Source: Sarcocystis neurona (taxonomy: Eukaryota; Apicomplexa; Conoidasida; Eucoccidiorida; Sarcocystidae). Taken from it: a stretch of DNA of 64,000 bases. A model generated the notes under the pieces. It did not search any database. It saw only the letters and a program-made list of their open reading frames with translations, and was not told the origin of the DNA. The DNA lies in the NCBI GenBank assembly GCA_000727475.1, contig KL647291.1:3393434-3457433 (forward strand). Reading direction: 5' to 3'. Positions 22,550-33,100 of this stretch are shown piece after piece; position 1 is the first letter of the stretch, and each line of letters begins with the position of its first letter. The translations under genes and the position numbers were made by a program.

Positions 22550-25500
22550 TACGCTTTTCTGCTGCGGAGACGAGGGCTGCGTGCTAGAATGCTTTTCTCT
22601 GTCGCTTGTTTCATGCGTCCACTTTTTCGTCTCTGCGCATGCCCCGTGGACTTACACATGTGTGTGTGTGTGTGTGTGTTTGTGTGTACGTTTTGCATGC
22701 ACAGCCACACATGCACGAAACGACTGTCTCTGTATGTCGGTTCCAAAAAGTTGTATTTGAGTGCACTGCTTCGTTGTCTCGAGAGCCACACGTGTGCGCG
22801 TCTATGTACGAGGCTGTACGTAAGTGTAAATTTCCACGAGGGTGCCTTTCCTCTGCCGACGACACGGAAAATGTGCATTCTGCGGGGCACGCAGACAGCT
22901 GCGCATCTCCTTAGCTCGACGTTAGGGCCCCTTACAAATATCAGTTCGACGGGAGCCATGTGCGCGTCCATAGGTCTTGAGATGTCTGCACGAGTATACA
23001 CATATTAGTAGGATACTGCAATAAAGGCTGTATGTATACACATACTAGCTGAAACATTCGGCAATATACACATTTGTGTATACTGCATAGAACGCCTTAC
23101 AAAGCAGAGGTGCGCCTTGTGCCACTCCAGCAAACTTGGTTCGTCGATCCAGGCAAATTTATCTCTACGTGTGCGTAGCCTGATACACATTAATAATCGT
23201 AGGTGTACACATGTATGTGCATTATTTTGTGTAGATATTTGTACCCGTGTGCAGCGGTCCTCACTTGTCAGTGTTTTTGTGTAGCGACTCCCTGTCTCGG
23301 TCAGTAACCATGTGGAACTGCTGCGAACGGTGCTTCCCGGCCCGCTAGCTTGCACATTGCAAAGGAGAATTTTTGTCGCTGCCAGCGCTTGCGCGGTGGA
23401 GAACATCCTTTTTAACGTGTTTCAGCTGTTCTGCTAAATAGACAAGAGCTTTGTTTTTTCTTCGCCGCACGCGTGCTCCTCAGACGCGTGTTTTTCAGCC
23501 TCGCCATCGATGCCTACACAGTTGCTGACCTGGGCGTGGAGGCCTGCGTATACCGAGGTGTACATATGCAGGGGTCTTCCTCAAGAGACAAACTGGAACA
23601 TTGTGCCTGCGTGATGGGAAAGTGCAGAAGACGTCCTCTACCTTCTATGACGAGGTGTTAGATCACACGTGCAACGGCGTATCTTCCAAGTTCGGAAGGT
23701 CTAAGTTTCCGTGTTCTTGTGATTTCGTATGTGCCTGTACGGCATACACAAAATATATGTACGTAAACGTGTGAACTGCTCACTCCAACCATGTGAAGTA
23801 ACATACACAAAAATATACTGGAAAATATACTTACATGTGAATGGGTATACACGCCAAGTACACACATTCTTGTGCACTTCTGTGCGTACGCGAACGGATC
23901 ATTTGGCATGTATTCGAGGTCATTTCTTCTGCAGAGAGTTTAACTCTACATATCTTGTTCTGCCCTAACGCAGTCTGCGGACAGCAGAGCTTCAAACGAA
24001 GAATAATTCTTTTTGGATGAAGCAAATGTTGGTTGTACTCAACAACAACCCTACGCGGCTGTCCGTCGATACAAGTAGCAGGGAAATATGTACTCGTGTA
24101 GGCGCCGCATGTGTGGCCTCCGACTTCGCAGACTTGTGTGTGTATAAAGTTCCTTTCCTTGACAGTGTCCCTGTGTAGACAGCCGCACTGCTGGGTGTAG
24201 ACAGCGAGAGGTGCAGACCGACTTCCTTTGCCATCAAGACAGCACCGGATCACCAGCCAGCACGCGTTCGACTTGACAGAATACAACTGAGTTCACACAC
24301 AGGGCACCTCTTGGAGTGGCACACACAATCTACCGAAGCATACTGGACAGGTTGCTGCACTAGCACACGCTGTCTCGTAGGGCTCGCTGGTGCAGAAAGC
24401 AAGAGCCGCAGTGGAACCACGCACACAGCTTTTTTCTCGCGGGACGACGGGTCGGACGCAAGAAGTAAACACAAGAAGAGGTTTTCTCGTGCATCCAGAT
24501 GGACACAAGCCGCCACACGTACGGTTGCTTTTAGGTGCTCACTTATGGCTTCACTCGTGCGCCGCGGGGGGCGTGGCACGTTACCGCACCCCAAGAATTG
24601 AAGCTAGCTGTCGCGACGGAAGACCTCTCTTTGCACAGGCCTGTTACACTGTGCACACATGCGTGTATAATTCGTACACTTATGTATAGAGAGAGATAGA
24701 TACATATAACATGATGTAGATCAATCCGAGGTGCGTGAATATACGTACGAATACAGGTATATATGGTATATCCCGGTGATAGTGGTACGCAGACTAGCTG
24801 CTCCATTCGATCGTCTCCTTGATCTACCCTTGAAGACCAGCATTAGAAACAACAACCGCTTGTATTCCCCATGGCGCCTGACATCTTGAGAAGCACAAGC
24901 ATTGTCACGCGTTGCACTTACACGGTGGCGAACGGCACAAAAAACAAAATTCCAAGTAAGTCGACATTCTAACAGCGAAACTGACAAGAAGGCGACAGCT
25001 CCGCTCACTTGTCAAATCTGCAGCACGTTGCAGCTGCAGCTCCCCAGCACATTCGCACACCGCAGCTGCTGCATTTCAAACGGCAGAAGTGTGACGGTGC
25101 TGCCAACACCGCTGTAGCTAGAAGCTTGTGAGAACATCGAGAAAGTCAAAGCACATACATCGCACGCATTGTCCACGTGTACGTAGGTGACTCTGTCCCC
25201 AGAAATAACGTGCCTGAGTGAATTTTTGTCTGCAAGTCCGCTTAGAGAAAAACAGGATCGCCCATAGACAGCTGCGGCTTCGTTTCTCTCCACGTGCGTT
25301 GTCCCGTCTGCTGCTTTCACAAGTGCGGCTGCTGTTGCGACGATTTAACGTTTCTTTCTAGTGTACTCACTTGATTCTGATTGGAGTGTTGATTAGAAAG
25401 CCAATCTTCTTTGTTACCAGCGCCTCAGAACGCAAGATCTGCTTTTGTGCAACGTCGTGAAATTCACACGCTTCGCGTATGTGTCTCACACTGTACCAGC

Positions 25501-25716
25501 TTGTGGGCAGGCTACTACTAATCTCCACTTTTTCCTGCAGTACACCGCAGTAAGGTTACAGTTTATATTCGTGTCTGCGCCGTGAAGCTGTTGCTACAAT
25601 TCCAGGCACGCAGACACTTTTTTAGGCCTCCGTATTTAATTCCACACGCAACGACTTTTCTGCGCAACGCTGATCTCCTGTGCTCCGCATCCCCCACCAC
25701 CAGTTACTATGCGCAC
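22550..25716. other. Unassigned stretch downstream of the TBL2-type gene
   Basis: Presumed 3' UTR and intergenic DNA. It contains a (TG)n run at 22660-22684 and fewer microsatellites than upstream. Open frames near 24250-24600 exist on both strands (plus and minus roughly equally plausible), with no family recognised. I cannot support a gene here, though the exon of 25717-26787 may continue into it. Confidence 0.4.
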
Positions 25717-26787
25717 CTAGTAGATAAGCTCGGGTTCCGGAGAGTGTTTCCCCTGCTGTTGCAGTTGCTGCTGCTTCCAGCGAGCGACTGCGTCCTGCGC
25801 TTTCATTTTCCGGGAACCACCAGCTGCGGCAGAGGATCGGCTGCAAATGCACGCAGCAGGAACTGAGGCGAGTGCTGTGCCTCTGTGCTGGTGTTGAAAG
25901 TGTATTAGCATCCGTTCATTCCTCGAAGTTTTTCTACGCAGCAGTAGGTGTTCGTGGTCTCGTAGTCGCTCGCAGACCTGGAGTCCCCACCGCGCGCACT
26001 CGGCTGCCGGTGCTATTTTCGCATTTGTAACGTGGGCTGCTGTTGCAACTGTGTTTGACACACATGCTCTTCCAAAATAACCACCACCGGCAGGACAACC
26101 TTCGGTTTGGGTATGAGAAAAGCCTTTGCTGGACACCACACAGTCTAGGAGCGGAGGTTGCGAGGTCTCTGCAACAAATTGAATGTTTTGCTTCAATGCT
26201 GACGTCGCTGATTGGGTTTGGCACGCAGTGACAGCAGGCCACGGCGCTGAGATAGGGTCTACAGCGCCCGTTTCAAAGCAGCCTTTATCTTGGGAAGAGA
26301 GTGCGACACGTGGAGACGTGTGGGTACTCCGTTGTGTCCGATCATCTCCAGCGGTACCACTCGAACGCGAGATAACTCTTTTGATGGCTCTGCTCGGGTT
26401 TCCGCTTTTGCACCCGCTATTGTTAGTGATCATCTGAGAAGGTTCTCCCGTTGACATAACGTAGCTCTCACCGTTCCCGCGGCGCAACCCAGCTGCTCCG
26501 GCTGCGGTGTATTGTCTTGCTGAGTCTGCTTCACGTATCGCGGCAGCGACAGCTGCAAACCCAAGACTTGACGGGATCGGTGCATGCGTGCATGAGACAC
26601 CTCTCCTTGCGGTCCCGCGGTAGCAGGGAGATAAAAGCCCACCGCGGGACACTGAAAATCCGACTGAACAGTGCCGGGAAGCGGAAGAAAGGTCAGTCGT
26701 GCAGCGACTCAGCTGTGCTTCAGAGGAGCGCTGCGAGGGCTGTTTGCTGAACACACACCACCAGCAGGACAGTGCCTCGGTGAGCAT
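25717..26787 (-). CDS. Hypothetical protein exon (minus strand)
   Basis: A 1.1-kb open frame that stays open with ordinary, non-repetitive codons. It can be read from an ATG at 26787 (about 356 residues) or from an acceptor such as TTCAGCAAACAG near 26740; the open frame is bounded upstream by a TAG at 26883-26881. The C-terminal part is rich in charged and Gln residues (CERLRDHEHLLLRRKTSRNE, later WKQQQLQQQG) and ends PEPELIY-stop. I recognise no domain. It may be a separate gene or a 3' exon of the large minus-strand IQ-motif gene further upstream. The length of the open frame is the main support. Confidence 0.4.
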   Translation of the reverse strand: MLTEALSCWWCVFSKQPSQRSSEAQLSRCTTDLSSASRHCSVGFSVSRGGLLSPCYRGTARRGVSCTHAPIPSSLGFAAVAAAIREADSARQYTAAGAAGLRRGNGESYVMSTGEPSQMITNNSGCKSGNPSRAIKRVISRSSGTAGDDRTQRSTHTSPRVALSSQDKGCFETGAVDPISAPWPAVTACQTQSATSALKQNIQFVAETSQPPLLDCVVSSKGFSHTQTEGCPAGGGYFGRACVSNTVATAAHVTNAKIAPAAECARWGLQVCERLRDHEHLLLRRKTSRNERMLIHFQHQHRGTALASVPAACICSRSSAAAGGSRKMKAQDAVARWKQQQLQQQGKHSPEPELIY

Positions 26788-27179
26788 AGGCGTACCACTG
26801 CCTCCCGAGCAGCCTCTCAGGTGCTGCGGCAACACGGGCGTCAACAACAGCCGCCCCTCCAAAAGCCTCAGCAGCACCACCTACAGCAATTTCGACAACA
26901 ACGGCAACCGTGCAGGTAGTAACAGCCGCAGCCGCTCCAAAAACAACAGCAACTTCGGATGCGGCAGCCACTTCGACAGCAGCAGCAGCAGCTTCGAGGC
27001 AACGACAGTGCTAGTTTTTGCACTACGGTCACAAGCAACGGCGCGTTAACTGCGTCAGAGTCAAGAGTCAGGCTAGCAGCCGTTCCAGACCGAGATATAG
27101 GACGGCCAGCAATAGTGCAGGCAGCAGCGTTCCTCTCCGCATTGCAAAGAGGTGAGAAGCTGAACACGCATAGTACCAC

Positions 27180-27415
27180 ATGTCGTCAGATGCCAGTTCG
27201 CCAGCGCAGTCAAAGCGAAGCGATTACATGAGAAATGAGTTGCATACTTGAGCATTCGAGCAGAGCTCCAGTCTCCCATGCAGGACTTTACAAGAGCCAC
27301 TCGTCTCAACTTAAGCAATTGGAAGGATCTCTGGAGGAAAGTGCTCTGGCTCTTGGCAGCCCGGAGAAAATTATCTTCCATTTGGAGACCCGACACTGGC
27401 GTCGAAAAAGTGAAA
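27180..27415 (-). CDS. Candidate minus-strand exon, unrecognised
   Basis: In one minus frame the sequence reads SGLQMEDNFLRAAKSQSTFL and then SFQLLKLRRVALVKSCMGDW, followed by RMLKYATHFSCNRFALTALA, a helix-like, non-repetitive peptide. A plausible acceptor TTCGACGCCAG lies just before it near 27405. A plus-strand frame (27235-27873) overlaps and also reads fairly well, so the strand is not certain. If real, it could be another exon of the minus-strand gene(s) between 25.7 and 36.9 kb. Confidence 0.25.
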
Positions 27416-28204
27416 CGGAGGCACACCATGATGTAGCCGTTCGTGCTGGGTATGTGCTTTCCGTCTTCTGCAGAGTTATGTGTACCTCTGCGCTCCCGGG
27501 GGTGAATCCACCCAGTGAAAATGTGTACACTTCACGAAACTCTTCTCATGCGTGTCGCTTTAAAGGCACACGTTGTCGATTTTCCACGCCTGTCTGCATG
27601 TATGTGCGTACGTTCACTCGGGTGTTTCCACACACAACGTCTGTGCAAGGTAGGTTCACAGCCGAGGTAACCACATCTGCACAGACCAGAAAAACCACGT
27701 ACGCCCCCGCAGCGCAATTTCAAGTAAGCCCGACACGCCCGGGCATAGGGGTATACAGAGGACACATAACAGATGCGTATACGTACGCGTGGAAGAAGAG
27801 GGAGACTTTGTATAGGCAGACAGGTAGATGTTACGTTGAAAAATGTACTACAAAATTTAGCATGTACAGGTAATTAGGTGTACCTTTTATATGGGCACTC
27901 TGCGTTTTTTCATATGAGATATCCGTGTACCACGATATCCCCGTGAGTGCAGACAGTTCTGCATCTACTCCTAGTCATCTTCGCGTAAATCTGTGTGTAA
28001 CCGTCTACTGCACAAGAACACCGCCTTTCGGTCGGAGAGTGACTTTCGCCAGGAGTCTGCATGGCATGTATGTGTCTGCTTGTGCCTTCACGAGAGAAGA
28101 GGTACAAGAGACCAGCAAAGTGCCTCCCTTCGACTTAAGTTCACTGATGCTGTAGTGAGGTTCACTTCTTCTCCCTCGTCATGTGCTGCACCGATGTTTG
28201 TTCT

Positions 28205-28315
28205 TACGTTGGCCGCGAACCCAGCTGCTGTTGCTGCTTATCATCCACCGTATCCGCTTTCTGTGAAGGTTCAGCGACCTTCTCGCTCGGGTTACTCTGA
28301 GATTAGTTTTTTCCG
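28205..28315 (-). CDS. Candidate short minus-strand exon
   Basis: Between an acceptor ending CTAATCTCAG (about 28310) and a strong donor GTAAGA (about 28215), one minus frame reads SNPSEKVAEPSQKADTVDDK followed by a Gln run. Phase 0 entry is compatible with the exons listed for the IQ-motif gene upstream. Only the splice signals and the protein-like composition support it. Confidence 0.3.
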
Positions 28316-29324
28316 CAACGCAGGGAGCAGAACAAGAGAAAGGTTCGTCAAAACCAGTTCCAGGCAACACTTTCTTTGGATGCAGGAGGAATACGACGCA
28401 CAGAGTTGTCGTCTTGGGACACTCCAGGTGATGCATCAGCAACGCCAAACAGATCAACGGGTCAGCGACACACAAGCGGAAAACAATCTTTAGCTCATAG
28501 TTCCAATTTTGCGGGCGTAAAGTTATGCAGTCAAACGCAAGCATGAAAAGACTTCCACGTGCGGATTCATTCACGTCAATACGGACGCTGAGGTATTCGC
28601 CAGCGAAAGCGTGTGAGCGTGTGCGATTGTGTTCGGGTGCAGATATGTTTGTCGTTTGGGACCTTGGCGTCTTTTTCAAACATTTCATACAGACGCATAT
28701 GTACAGAAGGACGTAGACAGAAAGATAGAGACAGCTGTATTGCATTTGGGTTGCTGCAGCCGCTCCGCAGCAGAGGGTTCCAAGGCTATTAGCGGTTTGA
28801 ACACTGCACAAGCAAGGGTACCTGTGAGTATGATTGCACGTCCAGACGCCCGTGCACGCAAGGGAATTACGCAGTGCGCACGCTCTTCCACCTCCTTTTT
28901 ATCAGTAGGTACAGGGGTGAAAAGAGGGTGCTGACACCTGAAGGTGAACAGTGTATTCGTGTATGGTTGTCTCCCCCTCTAGTCGCCACGGCACTCTGGA
29001 ACTACGTAGCGCCCACCGCGTTGTCTTCAGGGTCGTCGAAAACTGTCTGGTTCGTCTCCGCAGGAAGGAGACCGTCTTCATACGCATCACGAGGATGCTG
29101 CTGCCACTTGGGGGGAACAGCAGCAGCAATCGCAAGACGAGTAGCGCCAACGAGTCCGCACTGGCTTTCCGCTCCCAGATCCTTGCAAGACGGCAACATC
29201 GTCATCAATTGTCGAGGAAGAAGACAGTTCTCAACTCGGCCCACATAGACGTTACGCGGCAAGAGCAGGCTTTCAAAGACAGTGGTCGCGGCTGCTGTTG
29301 GTGCTCTCACTTTTTTCGTTGCAC

Positions 29325-29821
29325 CTGCTTTTGCCTGAACTTCAGGGGCTGTGCTGGCACAGCGCGCACTGGCATCCTGGTGACGGGGCTCCTGATGACG
29401 ACCACTGGGGCAGATCTCGTAGAATTTCGTGGTTTTAAACTTGAGACAGCAACTTTCAGCTGTACCGGCAGTCCAGTTGCCGTCGCAGTCGCTTGTGCGA
29501 ATCGGTGTACTGTTAGTTGTTCCTTTGTCACCGCTCTGGCTACCGTTGTACCCGGTGGCGGAGGGAGGGAATGCAGGTGAGAATGAACCAGCTGCAACAG
29601 CAGAGCACACGAGCGAGGCAGTACACACCTGAAGAGTGTTGGTGAAACACTGGACAGAAACAGAATTCACTGTGTCGAGCAGACCCTCGAGGACACGGCA
29701 CGTGCGCAACAAGGGAGACCAGTACGCTTGAGTGAGAGGGAGGCTGTACGTCAGTGCAGCTGGTTGTGCCTTGTTCAGTCGAGAGGCAATTTGACAAACC
29801 GCGTCGGGCAGGGGTGCTTGA
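29325..29821 (-). CDS. Two candidate 3' exons of the minus-strand IQ-motif gene
   Basis: Exon 29821-29629 (acceptor CCACGGCTACAG) reads APLPDAVCQIASRLNKAQPA and continues through a hydrophobic helix-like segment to FTNTLQ at a GTGTGT donor. Exon 29591-29325 (acceptor CTCTGCTGTTGCAG) reads LVHSHLHSLPPPPGTTVARA and continues to KFRQKQ. The two join in phase 0. The link back to the exon at 30246-30176 needs one more exon with the right phase, which I could not fix; an ASDSSADTDLLSTSNRIASG-type segment near 30000 is a candidate. Confidence 0.35.
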
Positions 29822-30175
29822 CTGTAGCCGTGGAATCCCAAACACACACAAAGAACAATAAAACCTGCGTTTTCACAGGCGTCAAAAGGAAGGGACTGCG
29901 CAGCTTATACGAGTGGTATCTGCAACGCAATCGTGCCACTTGCCTGATGCGATACGGTTCGACGTGGAGAGCAAATCCGTGTCTGCAGAGGAACTGTCCG
30001 ATGCCTACGTCCCGGTTTGTCAGGCCCTGTTCCCGATTGTCTCATTGAAAGCTACGCCACCTGGTGTAAGTGCTGTGTCGGGTGCGCCGTGGGCTTGGCT
30101 ATCTGCGCAGAAAGCTGTCAAAATTCTTCCTTCGTCAGCAATGCGTGTGCGCTTCCTGCCTCGCAGCGGACTCAC

Positions 30176-33100
30176 CTTGATGAACACGTGTCTGTGCTTC
30201 TGCACGACCGGTGGTACGGTGTTGTCCAGGATTCCACAGAACTCGTCTACGTGCTAATGCCAGTGCTACTATTGCTGGTGCTGCTTTGTGCACTTCATGT
30301 GTGTGTGTGTGTGTGTGTCTGCGAGTCCTCTGATGGTCTCGTCGTCTTCGCTGCGCGAGCAAGACTTACGATGAAAAAACCCGGCTGTATCGAACATGTA
30401 GGAACTCTGTGGGACATGCAAAGAGAAATGAGCGCTCTCCGTCGGAAACAGCTGCGCCGCGACAACGTTTTCTTGAAGAAACTCAATGCCCATTTCAGCG
30501 AGGTCGACCTCCTCCATGGCTCCTAGGACTTCAGACGTGGCATTTCGTGCACGCTTCCTAGCTTCACGAAGACTCTTTCTGATACTATGGCCGCGGTAGA
30601 CAGCCTGCAAAGGACACACTGAGACGGAACACCGTGTCCCTCAAAAACTATTTTGCAATACGTCAGGGTCCGGTGCCTTAACGGCCTGACGTACACTCGA
30701 CGTTGAATCACGCGTGCCCACTTGAGGGTAGAAAGCTTCACAGAACCTGGCCACCTCTTAGTATTCGAAAGACTACGCCAGCAGATACTTCATCGTACGA
30801 TGGCATATGGCAACCGCGTGGAGCTGCTGCTCAGAAAGCGAATTAGGGTCGCTTGCGTAGAGTCCCAAACTTATGAACACGATGGCCGCAGGTAACAGAG
30901 CAAACTGTCGCAAGGTGATGATAGTCGAACACGGCACAACACTAGCGGTGGGCGCTTTTTTCCAGGACCGCTGAAGCGCCTTGGAAACGATACACGTTCT
31001 CACACGTAAGCTACCAAACGTTGAAGCAGAGAAAGTGCACCACGCACAACATGCATGTCGATCGCGAAGAAGAGTTTGCGCATACAAGAGTCCATGACTG
31101 TGCGTACACAGCAGAACAGCTATATGAGTTCACGTGACAGTGCTGATTTAATGCCATAATACGCCTGCGTATATGCACAAATGTATTAGTGTGTTGCGGA
31201 TACTCTGTACGTGACAGGGAGTGACAATTTCTGTTGACCTGGGACCCGCAACATGGAAATTTCGTGTTCCGTGCTTGCCTGAATTTTTGCGGCCGCCTTT
31301 CTATTTCTTAATTCCTGGAAGCGGTGAATCTTTTCGCACTCGTACTGTCTTCTCGCCTGCCGACCTCTGTATAATGCTTGAATTCGTCTAACAACAGCTT
31401 CGGGATACACCGTGTGAATACGCGGTTGTTGGAATTGCTTAGCTTTGAGCTGCATGTGACACTGCCATGCTTTTTGTATTTTCTTAGCCGCGCGACGCTG
31501 CGAGAGACATTTTATCTGCACCGGCAGCCGCAGTTGTGCAAACATCCTTTGCAAGTTGCAGGTCCCAGCAACAACAATCCGCGCCAGCGTGGCTTCCAGC
31601 TGCGCTGCACCAGCAGCAACACGTGAAAAAGCATCACGGAAACCTGCACCGTGGTCTGTGTTTTCCACCTCTGCTGACTCGGAAGCAACTACGGGGCTTT
31701 CACGGGACTCAGATTCGCTAACAGCGCCTGCAGCAGGTTGCGATGACCGTTGGTCCTCGTCGTTTCGCACTATCACAGAGGCCTCTGCGTCTCCTAGCGT
31801 CTGGACAGGTCTTCTGACTGCCTGAGCCGCCCTGCTGCAGCGCAGGATCCGTTTCCACCACAGCTGCACCATTCTGGCGCATGTTTCTCTTTTTCTTTGC
31901 TGCGTCGACGCTTCTTTTTGGTGCCGCTTTTGTCGCGTGGCTTCGTTGAACCTGCCGGAATTGTCAAGTTCTACACGTTCGGCATCTCCCACCTCCCGGC
32001 GCCGTGAAACAATGATCAACTTCCACTGGTGCTCTGCCACTGCGCGACTAGTGCTATCTTCAGAAGCCATCTGCATGATCTCTATTTGCCGCTGTAAAGC
32101 ATTGCTTAACTTCTGCTGTTGCTCGGCCTCTTTGCGGCTGGCGCTGTCTTCGAAAGCCATTTGCAATTCTTCCTCTCTGTATAAGCATCACTACGTGGCA
32201 CAGCACAGAGCCGATGCGATCAGAAGCAACTTTGCAAGTACCCACGTATATATGCAGGTGTATGCGCAAACACGTGCAGCAAGACGGGTACGGATGCGCC
32301 ATCTGCAGGCGTCCCTGACGAGGAAACACATGTCACTTACACGAACTCATGTTTCGGTTGTACACACGAAGGTGTTTCCACAAGCAAGTTGTGGAAATTT
32401 GGCGTTTGTATGTTTGGACTGTTTATCCAAGCTTCAACAATTTTTGATTCACACACAGTATGAAGTCCACAAAGTGTGAGGACATACGTTAGACTACATA
32501 TCTATTTATGGCTTGATAACGTGAACACGTTTCACGACAGCGTGCAATACAACGAGACGTGACACCGCGCAGAGCGTCACACGAAATGGTGTGGCCGCAT
32601 TATTCTCAGTCCCTGGAGGAAGTACGTGCCTCGCGAGAACAGCTGGGAGAGAGGACAATACTTCACCAGCGCGGAAGAGAGACAGCAGGTGTCTGCGCAT
32701 GTGATTCGATCTGATCGTACAGGCGCATAGGATCTGTGTACTGTCAGGCGCTGACTTCCACAGAACCCACGTTTACTGGTAATGTGTAGTATGTGACAGG
32801 TACCTCCTGGAGTCATCGTACATGGACGGCCTGGACTCATCTGTTCACATAGCTCCCACGCAAGACAAGAGTGCTCAAATTGGAGACCACAAGAAAGAGC
32901 TCCTGAGAGGCTGAATGCGGGTGCACTACGTACTCACGGGTGCTCAGGAATGAAGCAAATACCCCTCATCTGTTTGTAGTCGAGAAGTACGCTGCCGCTT
33001 CGAGTTAATCCGCAGACTACAAAAACGTATATGCATATTACGTCGTACTCGCGGCTTTCCTGGTCGTGCACTGAAATCTAAGAACGCATGTTGCTACAAC

